Positions 15,697 to 25,509 of a DNA stretch of 64,000 nucleotides are shown here, one piece after another; within the stretch, counting starts at the first letter, position 1; each line of letters begins with the position of its first letter. This stretch comes from an uncultured Pelagibacteraceae bacterium. GTDB lineage: Bacteria > Pseudomonadota > Alphaproteobacteria > Pelagibacterales > Pelagibacteraceae. The position numbers and the translations under genes were made by a program. The stretch lies in the NCBI GenBank assembly GCA_902605865.1, contig CACLEJ010000002.1:101710-165709 (forward strand), read 5' to 3'. A model generated the notes under the pieces. It searched no databases. It saw nothing but the letters and a program-made list of their open reading frames with translations, and was not told the origin of the DNA.

Positions 15697-16233
15697 ATGA
15701 TCATAGAATGTCCAAATTGTAATAAAAAATTCAGTCTTCATAAAAAATTAATACCTGAAAATGGCAGAAATCTTAAATGTAGTAGTTGTGATCATATTTG
15801 GCTTTATAAGATACAAATAACTAAAAGTGTTGATGATCTAGAAATATCTGAAGACAAAAATACTAATTTAGATACTAATATTTCTGAAATAGACAAAAAA
15901 GAAGATGAGTATAATAAAGAAATAAATTCTGAGAATTTAACTGATATAAATCAAGAAGTTTTGTCTGAAGACAGTAAAGAAGATGAGGAAGATAAGGAAA
16001 ACGATGAAGATTATATAAAAGATGAAATAAAAGATGAAGAAAAGCAAGGAAAAATAAAGATGATATTGATTTATATTACTGTAGTTATTATTTCTCTATT
16101 AGGTCTTATATTTTTATTAGATACATTTAAGTCTTATTTATTTAATATGTTTCCAAGTATAACTCCACTTTTTGATAGTTTTTACGAAACTCTTTTAGAC
16201 TTCAAGCTTTTTATAAAAGATCTTACTAACTAA
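15697..16233 (+). CDS. Zinc-ribbon (MJ0042-type) single-pass membrane protein
   Basis: A 178-residue protein. Residues 3-30 hold two CxxC pairs (CPNC and CSSC) in the MJ0042 zinc-ribbon pattern (I-x-CPNC-x-x-x-F, then L-x-C-x-x-C-x-H-x-W). A long acidic linker of about 75 residues, rich in Glu, Asp and Lys, is followed by one membrane helix near residues 118-140 and a short tail. The frame is open back into tRNA-Pro, but ATG at 15697 places the zinc ribbon at the N-terminus as in the family. Function is unknown; it lies 2 bp before nhaA. Confidence 0.75.
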   Translation: MIIECPNCNKKFSLHKKLIPENGRNLKCSSCDHIWLYKIQITKSVDDLEISEDKNTNLDTNISEIDKKEDEYNKEINSENLTDINQEVLSEDSKEDEEDKENDEDYIKDEIKDEEKQGKIKMILIYITVVIISLLGLIFLLDTFKSYLFNMFPSITPLFDSFYETLLDFKLFIKDLTN

Positions 16234-16235
16234 AT

Positions 16236-17408
16236 ATGATTCAAAAAATTACAAAAGGTTTTACATCTTTTTTTAAACTTGAAGCTGCAAGTGGAATAGT
16301 GCTTCTTTTTGCTGCAATAATAGCACTAGTTATAAGCAATTCTGAATTATCTAATCTATATTTTTCAACATTAGAGAGATATTTATTTATTGGGATAAAT
16401 AATTTTGGACTTAAACTTTCTGTTTTGCATTGGATAAATGATGCATTAATGGCAATCTTTTTCTTTTTTGTAACACTTGAAATTAAAAGAGAATTTTTAC
16501 AAGGAGAGTTATCTAATATTAAACAAGCTTTACTTCCTATAATAGCAGCAGTAGGTGGAATGTTAATTCCTGCATTAATTTATGTGTTTATAAACTTTGG
16601 AGATGGAGAAACATTAAAAGGTTGGGCAATACCATCAGCAACAGATATAGCCTTTTCTTTAGGCGTATTATCACTATTGGGTAAGAGAGTGCCTCTCTCG
16701 CTGAAAGTATTTCTAACAGCTTTAGCAATTATAGATGATTTAGGAGCAATAGTTATTATAGCTTTATTTTATTCTGGTGACTTAAGTATTAAATATTTAT
16801 CTCTGATGTTATTAGCTTTTATTATTTTATTAATTATAAATAAATTTAATATAAAAAAATTTCTACCCTATCTGATAGTAGGAATTTTCTTATGGGATTT
16901 TACTCATAACTCAGGAATTCATGCAACAATTGCCGGTGTACTACTTGCAATGACAATCCCACATAGAAAAAAAGATAAAGATTTCTCACTTTTAATTAAG
17001 GTAGAGCATGCAATAAGTCCTTATGTTGCATTTGGAATAATGCCTATTTTTGCTTTTGCAAATGCTGGTGTGTCATTAGAAGGTTTGTCCTTTTCATCTT
17101 TGCTAGATAAGGTTCCATTAGGAATAGTACTTGGATTGTTTGTTGGAAAACAATTAGGCGTATTTGTATTTTCATATATATCAATTAAATTAAAAATTGC
17201 TCAAATGCCAAGTAATACAAGCTGGTATAATTTTTATGGTGTTGGTGTTTTAACTGGCATTGGTTTCACAATGAGTTTATTTGTTGGAAATTTAGCATTT
17301 GCTGAAAGTATGCAGTACATGGATGGTGTAAAAATTGGGGTTCTAACTGGGTCATTATTATCCACTTTATTTGGGTACTTTTTAATATTACTTACACCAA
17401 ATAAATAA
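16236..17408 (+). CDS. nhaA: Na+/H+ antiporter NhaA
   Basis: A 390-residue, twelve-helix antiporter. SATDIAFSLGVL and AIIDDLGAIVIIALF carry the paired aspartates of the transport site, and the N-terminal LFFFFVTLEIKREFLQGEL-like segment and PIFAFANAGV are family hallmarks. Exports Na+ at the inner membrane in exchange for protons, sensible in sea water. It follows the zinc-ribbon gene by 2 bp and precedes the peroxidase by 5 bp. Confidence 0.95.
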   Translation: MIQKITKGFTSFFKLEAASGIVLLFAAIIALVISNSELSNLYFSTLERYLFIGINNFGLKLSVLHWINDALMAIFFFFVTLEIKREFLQGELSNIKQALLPIIAAVGGMLIPALIYVFINFGDGETLKGWAIPSATDIAFSLGVLSLLGKRVPLSLKVFLTALAIIDDLGAIVIIALFYSGDLSIKYLSLMLLAFIILLIINKFNIKKFLPYLIVGIFLWDFTHNSGIHATIAGVLLAMTIPHRKKDKDFSLLIKVEHAISPYVAFGIMPIFAFANAGVSLEGLSFSSLLDKVPLGIVLGLFVGKQLGVFVFSYISIKLKIAQMPSNTSWYNFYGVGVLTGIGFTMSLFVGNLAFAESMQYMDGVKIGVLTGSLLSTLFGYFLILLTPNK

Positions 17409-17413
17409 TTAAA

Positions 17414-17962
17414 ATGATGAAAAATCTACTAATTGGAGTAACTATAATTATGTTTTTTTTTAAAAGTTCATCTCATGCAGATTATGAAAAAATCTTTTAT
17501 GATTTTAAAATAAATAGCATATCAGGTGATATAATAGATTTAAGTGACTTTAAAGGTAAACCTGTTTTAGTAGTGAATACTGCTAGTTATTGTGGATTTA
17601 CAAAACAATATGATGACATGCAAGAGTTATGGAAAAGATATAAGGATAAAGGGTTGATTGTGCTTGGCATACCATCAAATTCTTTTAATCAGGAAAAAAA
17701 AATTAATAGTGAAGTTAAAAAGTTTTGTGAGGTTAACTTTAATATTAACTTTCCACTTACTGAAATAACTGATGTAAAAGGTGATAAAGCACATGAAATT
17801 TATAAATGGGCCAAAGAAAACTTCGGTAAATCTGCTGTGCCAAAATGGAATTTTTATAAAATTTTAATAAATAAAGAAGGTATAATTGAAGATACTTATG
17901 CATCTTTAACTAACCCAACATCAAAGAAAATTACAAAAAAAATTGAAAGTTTGTTAGATTAA
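17414..17962 (+). CDS. Glutathione peroxidase family protein, predicted periplasmic
   Basis: A 182-residue thioredoxin-fold peroxidase. NTASYCGFTKQY holds the peroxidatic Cys60, the NSFNQE segment keeps the catalytic Gln and KWNFYK the Trp and Asn. The second cysteine, in the FCEVNFNINFP segment, suggests a two-cysteine, thioredoxin-linked mechanism. A hydrophobic N-terminus (about residues 1-22, ending SHA) predicts export, unusual for the family, which is mostly cytoplasmic. Its end overlaps the opposite-strand MBL gene by 9 bp. Confidence 0.88.
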   Translation: MMKNLLIGVTIIMFFFKSSSHADYEKIFYDFKINSISGDIIDLSDFKGKPVLVVNTASYCGFTKQYDDMQELWKRYKDKGLIVLGIPSNSFNQEKKINSEVKKFCEVNFNINFPLTEITDVKGDKAHEIYKWAKENFGKSAVPKWNFYKILINKEGIIEDTYASLTNPTSKKITKKIESLLD

Positions 17963-18727
17963 TACTGTTAATCCATCATGTGCAGGAATTACATTTTTAG
18001 GTAATTTTTTTTTTATTTCATTATAATCAATTTCATTACTAAGATTTGTAAGAATTGCTTTCTGAGGTTTAATTTTTCTAATTAATTTTAGTACATCATC
18101 TAAATTAAAATGTGTTGGATGATAGTTATATCTTAAACAATCAATAATAAAATATTTTAAATTTTTTAAATATCTTAAATCTTTACTATCTATATAGTTG
18201 ACATCAGGTGCATAAGCACATTTTTTATTAATAATATAACAGATACTTTTTATTGATCCATGATGAACCTTTAATGATTTAATAACAATCTTATTATTTG
18301 TATCATTTAATATGTGTTTATTCTTTAAAGTTTTTGCATCAAGTATTGATGGATAATTTTTGTAATCTTTAAAACAATAACCAAAAGTATTTATAAGACT
18401 TCTTTTTGTAATTAAGTCAGCATAAATAGGTATTTTTTTTCTATTTTTTAATGAGAATACTCTTAACTCATTGATTCCATGCGTTTGATCTGCATGAGCG
18501 TGTGTATAAAAAACTTTATGAATATTTTTAACTTTATTTGCTAACAATTGAGATTTTAGATCTGGAGAAGTATCAATTAGTATGTTTAAATTTTTAGATC
18601 TTATTAAAGCTGAACATCTAGTACGCACATTTTTCTTATTATTGGGATCACAGTCTCCATAATAACCGTCAATCCTAGGTATGCCTAAAGAACTACCACA
18701 ACCTAAAATAGTAAATTTTAAGCTCAT
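17954..18727 (-). CDS. MBL-fold metallohydrolase (PhnP-like)
   Basis: A 257-residue metallo-beta-lactamase-fold hydrolase. GCGSSLGIPR (9-18) and THAHADQTHG (75-84), with the HxHxD metal motif, and later histidines in KVHHGS and the C-terminal PAHDG segment match the PhnP/cyclic-phosphodiesterase group. In PhnP the substrate is a cyclic ribose phosphate; here the substrate is unknown. The gene follows tatD with an ATGA overlap, and the metG-tatD-MBL order is conserved in alphaproteobacteria. Confidence 0.85.
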   Translation of the reverse strand: MSLKFTILGCGSSLGIPRIDGYYGDCDPNNKKNVRTRCSALIRSKNLNILIDTSPDLKSQLLANKVKNIHKVFYTHAHADQTHGINELRVFSLKNRKKIPIYADLITKRSLINTFGYCFKDYKNYPSILDAKTLKNKHILNDTNNKIVIKSLKVHHGSIKSICYIINKKCAYAPDVNYIDSKDLRYLKNLKYFIIDCLRYNYHPTHFNLDDVLKLIRKIKPQKAILTNLSNEIDYNEIKKKLPKNVIPAHDGLTVLI

Positions 18728-19494
18728 ACTTCAAAAAATAATCTATTAAAATTATCTGTAGTTATTTTATCAAGCTCTTGGGAGCTAATATTTTTTAATT
18801 CCGATAATTTTTTTAAGGTATAACGCACAAAAGATGGTTCATTTTTCTTACCTCTCATTGGTTCAGGTGCTAAAAAGGGGCTGTCTGTTTCAATCAGTAG
18901 TCTTTCCAAAGGTAACTGTTTAAAGGTATTTTGAAGGTCGCTGCTATTTTTAAATGTAATAATACCGCTAGCTGAAAAATAAGAATTAAGTTCCATCAAT
19001 TTTAAAGCAAATGGAAGGGAACCTGTGAAACAATGCATCAATATTTTTAATTTCTTGTCCGAATTTTTTAATATTTCATAAGTTTCATCTTCAGCATTTC
19101 TTGAATGAACTATTAAAGGGAAGTTTAATTCTAATGCAGCATTAATATGATTCTTGAAGCTTGTTATTTGTTTATCTTTATCACTATTGTTATAATAAAA
19201 ATCCAAACCTGTCTCACCCACTCCAATAATTTTACTATTTGATTTTATTTTATTGATTATCTCCTCTTTTGGAACTTGATCAGTGTTTGTCTCGTGAGGA
19301 TGTATGCCAAAAGTTCCAAATATCATTTCATCTTTAGCAATAATCTCCAAAATTTTTGGGAAGCCACTTAATGTTGTAGAAATTGTTAATACTTTATTAA
19401 TTCCTTCCTTTTTACATCTTGATAAAACATCTTGAATATTTTGAGCTAAAGGTTCGTGATCTAGGTGACAATGTGAATCAATCATTTTTTTCAA
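18724..19494 (-). CDS. tatD: TatD-family metal-dependent DNase
   Basis: A 256-residue TIM-barrel hydrolase. DSHCHLD near residues 6-12, GTFGIHPHE, GETGLDFYY, LIVHSRNAEDET, MHCFTGS and LIETDSPFLAPEPMRGKKNEP are the TatD signatures in order, with the metal-binding His, Glu and Asp residues all present. Family members are 3'-5' exonucleases or tRNA/DNA processing enzymes. It overlaps metG by 17 bp and the MBL hydrolase gene by 4 bp. Confidence 0.93.
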   Translation of the reverse strand: MKKMIDSHCHLDHEPLAQNIQDVLSRCKKEGINKVLTISTTLSGFPKILEIIAKDEMIFGTFGIHPHETNTDQVPKEEIINKIKSNSKIIGVGETGLDFYYNNSDKDKQITSFKNHINAALELNFPLIVHSRNAEDETYEILKNSDKKLKILMHCFTGSLPFALKLMELNSYFSASGIITFKNSSDLQNTFKQLPLERLLIETDSPFLAPEPMRGKKNEPSFVRYTLKKLSELKNISSQELDKITTDNFNRLFFEV

Positions 19495-21016
19495 TTTTTT
19501 TAAACAAAATATCTAACGTATTCAATTTGTGACCTTTTTTTAGATAATTGTTTTCTTTAACAGATTCAAATTTAATTTGTTCCTCATTTATGCCAAATAT
19601 ACCTAAAACTTTTAGAGATGATGATGGTATAATAGGATAAAGTAGTATGGTTACTTTTCTTATTAGTTCCAAAGCAACATAAATAATTGTATTCATCCTT
19701 AATTTATCATTCTTTTTTTTCCAAGGTTCTTGATCATTAAAATACTTATTTGCTGAAAATAGCTGCTCAACAATAAAATTTATGTATGAATTTACATCTT
19801 GATTATCTGAATACTTTACTAAATCATCATAATATTTAGAGTATTGATCTAAAATAATTTTATCATCCTCTGTTAAATTATCTATATCAGGAACCTGTAA
19901 GTTAGCATTCTTATCACAAAAAGACAAAACTCTTTGACACAAATTTCCATAATTATTTGCTAAATCACTATTAATACAAGACTCTAATTTTTCTTGTGAG
20001 ATATTTCCATCATTACCAAATGAAACTTCTTTGATTAAATAATATCTTAAAGGGTCTAAACCATAATTTTCTATAATTTCAAGCGGGTCTAAAATGTTAC
20101 CTTTAGATTTAGACATTTTTTCATCACCAGAAAGTATCCAACCGTGGCCAAATACTCTTTTTGGGGGATCTATATCTGCAGCTAATAAGAAAGCCGGCCA
20201 ATAAATAGCATGAAATCTTAATATATCTTTTCCAATAAGATGTAGATCTGCAGGCCAAAAAGATTTGTATAAATTATCGTTTTCATTTGGATAATTTAAA
20301 GCACTCAAATAATTCGTTAAAGCATCCAACCAAACATAAATAACATGGTCTTTATTAGACGGAACTTTTATACCCCAATTAAACGATTTTCTACTTACAG
20401 ATAAATCTTTTAATCCTGATTTAACAAAACTGATAACTTCATTTTTTCTTGTTTCAGGTAGTATAAAATCTGGATTTTTATTATAAAACTGAATTAATTT
20501 ATCCTGCCAATTTGATAATTTAAAAAAATAAGACTCTTCCTCTAACCACTCTACTTTTGAACCTGAACTAATTGATTTTTTTACACCATCTAAATCTTCA
20601 ATTTCACTTTCTGCATAAAATGCTTCATCTGACACTGAATACCAACCAGAGTACTTAGATAAGTAGATTTCACCTTTTTTTTCTAAAATATTCCAGAGAT
20701 GTTCAACAGATTTTGCATGTCTTTTCTCAGTAGTTCTAATGAAATCATTATTAGATAAGTTTAATGTGTCAGATAAATCTCTAAAGGTTTTACTAATTTC
20801 ATCACAAAATAATAAAGGATCCATTTTTTTTTCTTCTGCAGCTCGTTGTATTTTTTGTCCATGCTCATCTGTACCAGTCAAAAAATAGACATTAAAACCC
20901 TGTATTCTTTTTAATCTTGCAAAAAAATCAGCAATAATACTTGAATAAGCATGACCCATATGTGGTTTTGCAGATGGATAATAAATTGGTGTTGTAATAT
21001 AGTAATTTTTATTCAC
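19478..21016 (-). CDS. metG: Methionyl-tRNA synthetase
   Basis: A class I synthetase of 512 residues. The HIGH motif reads HMGH (19-22) and KMSKSKGN lies near residue 300. The protein ends after the anticodon-binding helical domain, so the C-terminal dimerisation/tRNA-binding domain of long MetRS is absent. The connective-peptide zinc cysteines are replaced in YSGWYSVSDEAFYAE, so this is a zinc-free form. It overlaps holB by 8 bp and tatD by 17 bp. Confidence 0.95.
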   Translation of the reverse strand: MNKNYYITTPIYYPSAKPHMGHAYSSIIADFFARLKRIQGFNVYFLTGTDEHGQKIQRAAEEKKMDPLLFCDEISKTFRDLSDTLNLSNNDFIRTTEKRHAKSVEHLWNILEKKGEIYLSKYSGWYSVSDEAFYAESEIEDLDGVKKSISSGSKVEWLEEESYFFKLSNWQDKLIQFYNKNPDFILPETRKNEVISFVKSGLKDLSVSRKSFNWGIKVPSNKDHVIYVWLDALTNYLSALNYPNENDNLYKSFWPADLHLIGKDILRFHAIYWPAFLLAADIDPPKRVFGHGWILSGDEKMSKSKGNILDPLEIIENYGLDPLRYYLIKEVSFGNDGNISQEKLESCINSDLANNYGNLCQRVLSFCDKNANLQVPDIDNLTEDDKIILDQYSKYYDDLVKYSDNQDVNSYINFIVEQLFSANKYFNDQEPWKKKNDKLRMNTIIYVALELIRKVTILLYPIIPSSSLKVLGIFGINEEQIKFESVKENNYLKKGHKLNTLDILFKKIEKND

Positions 21017-21929
21017 TTAATAATTTATCATTAAATTCTAGAAAAAAAGACTCAAAATCTAAATTATATTTTTTAACAAAAGAAAGTTTTAGGTAAAAAT
21101 ATTTTTTTATTTTAAATGAAATTTTCTTAGAAGTATTTATATTTTTAAAGAAAAAAAGTTCAATAAATAAATTCAAATATTCTTTTATAAATTCATTAGA
21201 TGTATATGATTTATTTTTTATTACATAGATTAATAAATCCTCTATAGTGGTTTCTTTAATAGACAAACCATTGCTATCCAAAAAGTTGACAAATGATATT
21301 AAAAATGAGGGTGAATTATAATTATTAATATAATCTAGATTAATATCATTATATATATTATCACCGAAATGATAATTCACTATCTCCATTACTTCTGAGT
21401 TTAGTAGACTTAATTTAAATTCTAAACATCTTGATTTAATGGTTTCCAAAGTTTTAAATTCAGAATTATTGATTAAAATAAAGTATAGTTTGCTATTAGG
21501 CTCCTCAATTGATTTTAATAAAGCATTAGCAGAATTAATCCCCAATAAATTAACATTTTCTATAATTATAAACTTTCTATCGTTGTTAAAAGAGGTTTGA
21601 TTAGTGAATTGAATCATGTCTCTGATTTGATCTATATCAATTATTTTTTTATCATTTTTTTTATAGATTTTGAGAACATTAGGATGTGAGTTAGAAGAAA
21701 TAAGTTTAGATATGTTATTACTCAAATTATATTCATAATTTTTTAAATTATAAGATTGTTTGTTACCTTTTAAATAAAAAAAATTTAAAAGATGATTTAC
21801 AAATAGTTTTTTTCCAATGCCTTTCGGTCCATTTAATAAAATTTTATTGGGAAATTTTTGTATTTGCTCAAAAAAAATAAAGTCATTAAAAAGGGACTTA
21901 TGACCGATCATTTTACTTATCTCACTCAT
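21009..21929 (-). CDS. holB: DNA polymerase III subunit delta'
   Basis: A 306-residue AAA+ clamp-loader protein. A P-loop-like GPKGIGKK lies at 34-41, ANALLKSIEEP and the sensor SRC motif in TIKSRCLEF are family marks. The zinc-module cysteines of the E. coli protein are absent. The C-terminal region is AT-rich and weakly conserved. Position between tmk and metG is the standard alphaproteobacterial one and supports the call. Confidence 0.88.
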   Translation of the reverse strand: MSEISKMIGHKSLFNDFIFFEQIQKFPNKILLNGPKGIGKKLFVNHLLNFFYLKGNKQSYNLKNYEYNLSNNISKLISSNSHPNVLKIYKKNDKKIIDIDQIRDMIQFTNQTSFNNDRKFIIIENVNLLGINSANALLKSIEEPNSKLYFILINNSEFKTLETIKSRCLEFKLSLLNSEVMEIVNYHFGDNIYNDINLDYINNYNSPSFLISFVNFLDSNGLSIKETTIEDLLIYVIKNKSYTSNEFIKEYLNLFIELFFFKNINTSKKISFKIKKYFYLKLSFVKKYNLDFESFFLEFNDKLLSE

Positions 21930-22553
21930 TTACTTTAAAATTCTCTCAATTTTGTTAATTAATTTATTTTCAATTATTTTTAAATTATCTTTATTGGTAT
22001 CTAAAATAAGGTATTTAGATTTGTTTTTATTAGCAATTTTTAAAAAACCTTTCTGAACTTTATTATAAAAATTATAATCAAATTTATCATACTTATTTTT
22101 ATTTTTTCTCAACTTTAATCTTTTGAACATATTTTTTTTATTTACAATACTTAAGAAAGTGAAATTTGGTCTTATATTACCTAATAAAAAATTATTCATT
22201 TTTAAAATTATATCTTTATCTAGTTTCATACCATAATGTTGGTAAGCTAATGTTGAGTCTATAAATCTGTCAATCAATATAACTTTTTTTTTATAATTTT
22301 CTTTTAGAATTTTATCTATATTTTCTGATCTAGATGCCATTAGTAAAAATAAATCTGTTTTATTGCTTAATGCTGATTTTTTATTTAACATTAAAGATCT
22401 TAATTTCTCAGATAGATTTGTGCCACCTGGTTCTCTAAAGGATACATAATTAATTTTATTTGTTTTTAAATATTTAATTATTTTTTTTAAGCTAGTAGAT
22501 TTTCCTGAAGCCTCTATACCTTCAAAAACTATAACAGGATATTTAGACATCAC
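21930..22553 (-). CDS. tmk: Thymidylate kinase
   Basis: Phosphorylates dTMP to dTDP. The 207-residue frame has the P-loop FEGIEASGKST, FREPGGT, the DRF in DRFIDSTLAYQHYG (dTMP binding), and a lysine-rich LID region. Two ATG codons (22553 and 22550) are possible starts, both overlapping the end of dacA by up to 11 bp. Directly abuts holB. Confidence 0.95.
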   Translation of the reverse strand: MMSKYPVIVFEGIEASGKSTSLKKIIKYLKTNKINYVSFREPGGTNLSEKLRSLMLNKKSALSNKTDLFLLMASRSENIDKILKENYKKKVILIDRFIDSTLAYQHYGMKLDKDIILKMNNFLLGNIRPNFTFLSIVNKKNMFKRLKLRKNKNKYDKFDYNFYNKVQKGFLKIANKNKSKYLILDTNKDNLKIIENKLINKIERILK

Positions 22554-23697
22554 CCCAGATTAGGAAATTTATTGATGAAATAAACCTAGAGAAAATGTTT
22601 TGTCTTTTAACATCTTCAAATGCTAATAGATCGTATTCTCCTATTTGTTCATCTTTATAAGATATTTTAACTTTGCCTATTATGTCATTTTTTAATATTG
22701 GAGCTTTTAATGGTCCTTGGTAATTGACAGACACTTTTAGATATTTTTTTTTAGCTTTTGGAATTGTTTGATAAATATCTTCACTTATATAAGATTTAAC
22801 TGTTTTTTGAGTCCCTTGCCAAACTTCTAACTCATCAAATATTTCGTCTTTTTTAGCAATATTAATCGTATCGAAATTAGTTAGTCCATAAGTTAATAAT
22901 TTAAGTGACTCTTTTGATCTTGAATTTTTTGATACAAAACCACTTCCGACCGCAATTATTCTTCTTTCATTTCTTTTAATAGTTGAGGCTAGAGAATATT
23001 TTTCATATGCAAGAAATCCTGTTTTTATTCCATCAACACCAATATTTTTATAAAGCAAAGGATTACGATTACCTTGTTTAATTGGATCTCCGCCAGTTCT
23101 TTCCCATGTAAATTCTGTTTCTTGGTAATATTCATAGTAGTTTGGATAGTTTTTTATTAAGTAATTGGACATGATTAATATATCTCTAACTGTGGATAAA
23201 TTGTCTGGAGCATTTATTCCTGATGAATTAGAAAAATTAGTATTTTCCATTCCAATTTCTCTCGCTTTTTCAGTCATCATAATTGCAAACTCTTCCTCTG
23301 TTCCAGCAATACCCTCTGCAAGTGCAATACAAGCATCATTACCTGATGAAACAATTATACCTCTTAATAGATTTTCAACAGTTATTTCATCTCCAACCAT
23401 AATAAACATTGAGGAATATCCTGCTTGGGACAGTCTCCACGCATTTTCTGAAACTAGAAACTTATCGTCTAATGATAATTCACCACTTTTTAGTAAATCA
23501 AAAGCTATAATCGAAGTCATAATTTTCGTCATAGATGCTGGAAAAATTTGTCTATCAGCATCTTTTTCGAATAATATTTTGCCTGACAAATAATCTTGAA
23601 CAATAGCAGTTCTTGCATTTACATCAAAGTTTGCAAAAACAGGTTTTATCAAGAATATTAAAATTGTTAAAATTAATGATAAATTTTTAATTTTCAT
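22543..23697 (-). CDS. dacA: D-alanyl-D-alanine carboxypeptidase (PBP5/6 family)
   Basis: A 384-residue periplasmic penicillin-binding enzyme trimming peptidoglycan stem peptides. After a signal (about 1-22), SMTK at 55-58 gives the nucleophile Ser55 and Lys58, SGN is at 117-119 and KTG at 224-226, all at normal spacing. A PBP5 C-terminal beta domain and a final hydrophobic/amphipathic segment (RFISSINFLIWG) that may bind the membrane follow. Overlaps the RlpA-like gene by ATGA. Confidence 0.94.
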   Translation of the reverse strand: MKIKNLSLILTILIFLIKPVFANFDVNARTAIVQDYLSGKILFEKDADRQIFPASMTKIMTSIIAFDLLKSGELSLDDKFLVSENAWRLSQAGYSSMFIMVGDEITVENLLRGIIVSSGNDACIALAEGIAGTEEEFAIMMTEKAREIGMENTNFSNSSGINAPDNLSTVRDILIMSNYLIKNYPNYYEYYQETEFTWERTGGDPIKQGNRNPLLYKNIGVDGIKTGFLAYEKYSLASTIKRNERRIIAVGSGFVSKNSRSKESLKLLTYGLTNFDTINIAKKDEIFDELEVWQGTQKTVKSYISEDIYQTIPKAKKKYLKVSVNYQGPLKAPILKNDIIGKVKISYKDEQIGEYDLLAFEDVKRQNIFSRFISSINFLIWGDV

Positions 23698-24521
23698 AAT
23701 TTAATTATTTCTATACTGTCAAAATCAAGATTTTCGATGTTATGAAATCCTTTCTTTAATTTTTCAAAATCTTTATAAGGTCCTTTATAAACTCTAAAAT
23801 TATTTTGTGACAACTTTTTGATCAAGATATTCTCGATATTATATTCTTCATATAACCTGTTTTTTAACATAATAGCAGAATCTTCAAAATAAAAATCTGC
23901 GAATTTAATTATATAATTAAAATTTGTTACAAAATTCTCATTATTAGATTTTTTTGTTTCTGTCTCAAGACTTATATTCTGTATAATTATATCGTCTACT
24001 GGAGCTTTATTAGCAACCTCTTTTTCTTCATCAAATGTTTTAACATCATTTGCAACATACAAATTATTAGAATTAATTGTTTCAATAAATATATAAGGCT
24101 CATTTGGATTTATTGATAATTCACTTACAATTCTTCCAGTAATTACAGAATTATAAAAGATAGGTAAAACTGTTTTATTTTTAACCACAGTAATTAACGA
24201 TTTTTCATTAATTATATTTGTTATTCTAACTGGTGTTCCATTTGGTAAGTTAGGACTTAATATATTAATTGAGGCATTATCTAATTTATATTCTGATGAA
24301 TTATCTGTATCTTCTTCGTAAATCAAAGCAAAACCTTTGTTAGAATAAACAATATTGATTAAATCTTTTTTTTCATTTTTTTTTGGTATTTCATCAATTT
24401 TTTCTTTTTTAACTATAGGCTTTAACTCTTCAGGTTTGCTCTTAATATTTATGTTTGATGAATGATGTTCGCAAGAAAATAGAATTATAAATATAAGATA
24501 TATAAAATATTTAAATTGCAT
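23694..24521 (-). CDS. Divergent RlpA-like lipoprotein with SPOR domain
   Basis: A 275-residue lipoprotein with lipobox LFSC (Cys17). A double-psi-barrel RlpA region spans about residues 60-145, with LPNGTPVRITNI matching the LPFGTxVRVTN core, and a SPOR domain covers about 205-275 (NYIIKFADFYFEDSAIMLKN). RlpA cleaves denuded glycan strands at the septum. The usual ASGE, AHxTLP and NDRGPF catalytic stretches are degraded: the histidine before LP is a serine and the NDRGPF Asp is missing. It may keep a septal binding role only. Context rlpA-dacA-tmk is conserved. Confidence 0.75.
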   Translation of the reverse strand: MQFKYFIYLIFIILFSCEHHSSNINIKSKPEELKPIVKKEKIDEIPKKNEKKDLINIVYSNKGFALIYEEDTDNSSEYKLDNASINILSPNLPNGTPVRITNIINEKSLITVVKNKTVLPIFYNSVITGRIVSELSINPNEPYIFIETINSNNLYVANDVKTFDEEKEVANKAPVDDIIIQNISLETETKKSNNENFVTNFNYIIKFADFYFEDSAIMLKNRLYEEYNIENILIKKLSQNNFRVYKGPYKDFEKLKKGFHNIENLDFDSIEIIKL

Positions 24522-25509
24522 TTTTAAACTTACTTTTCAATGTGCACACAGCTAATGCGAATCTAAGAGATCTGTTCCATTTTAAAATCAATTCATAATT
24601 ATCAAAAACTACATAAGCTGGAGTTAATTTTTTTGCATCTGGAATAATATCATAATCAGGAGTTACAAGTGCTGCTTTTAATTCATCATGATCATTTAGA
24701 ATTTCACTATTTTTAATATACTTTTTTAAATAAGATATTTTATTTTTATGTTTAATTTGTTTTGCGGATGTATTTAAATATTTATGTGGTGTTTCATTAA
24801 TAAGCTCAACTTTGTAAAAACAAGGAGTATTATTATCCCACCCTATTTTATTTAAGTAATTTGCAGCAGATGCGAATGAGTCTTCTATACTCTTTAAATT
24901 TATAGTTTCATCTGTATTATAATCAATTGCATAATTTTTAATAGTAGAGGGCATGAATTGGAAATTACCAAATGCGCCTGCCCATGATCCTAAATAATTA
25001 TTTGGATTTATAATTCCATTATCGAATAAGATTAAGAGAGTTATGAGTTCCGAGGTAAAAAATTCACTTCTTCTTTTATCATAACTTAAAGTTGCTAAAG
25101 ATGAAACTATATCCATTTTTCCTAAATAATTTCCAAAATTCGTTTCAATTCCCATCAGTGACAAGAGTAAGTCTCTATCTACCGAAAATTCATGGGTAAT
25201 TTTATCAATTACTTTTTTGTTAATGTTATATATTTTTATTCCAGAGTTAACTTTTTTGATATTAGCTCTTTTAGAAACATATGTTTTAGTGTCTTCGTAA
25301 AATTCTGGTTGGTATCTGTCATATTTAATAACATTTTTTAAAAAAGAAGATTTACCAACAGTATTTTCAATTGTATTCAAACTTACGCCTCTTTCTAAAG
25401 CAATTAATTTAAATTTCTCTTTCCACTCGTCGAATTCAGAGTCGTTCGCGTAAGCATTAAAATTTATGATAGCAAAAAGAAAAAAAACACAAATTTTAAT
25501 TTTTTTCAT
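24511..25509 (-). CDS. Lytic murein transglycosylase B-type
   Basis: A 332-residue exported enzyme that cleaves the MurNAc-GlcNAc bond with formation of 1,6-anhydro sugar. After a signal (1-21), Glu122 in GIETNFGNYLG is the catalytic acid, and GNFQFMPSTIKNYAID and SFASAANYL are the MltB substrate-binding segments. The C-terminal peptidoglycan-binding domain of many alphaproteobacterial relatives is absent. Overlaps the RlpA-like gene by 11 bp and the rarD-type gene by 14 bp. Confidence 0.88.
   Translation of the reverse strand: MKKIKICVFFLFAIINFNAYANDSEFDEWKEKFKLIALERGVSLNTIENTVGKSSFLKNVIKYDRYQPEFYEDTKTYVSKRANIKKVNSGIKIYNINKKVIDKITHEFSVDRDLLLSLMGIETNFGNYLGKMDIVSSLATLSYDKRRSEFFTSELITLLILFDNGIINPNNYLGSWAGAFGNFQFMPSTIKNYAIDYNTDETINLKSIEDSFASAANYLNKIGWDNNTPCFYKVELINETPHKYLNTSAKQIKHKNKISYLKKYIKNSEILNDHDELKAALVTPDYDIIPDAKKLTPAYVVFDNYELILKWNRSLRFALAVCTLKSKFKNAI

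Noticed and set aside
23165..23593. 142-residue plus-strand frame opposite dacA
   Set aside because: Shadow of the dacA frame; dacA motifs SMTK, SGN and KTG are all on the other strand.
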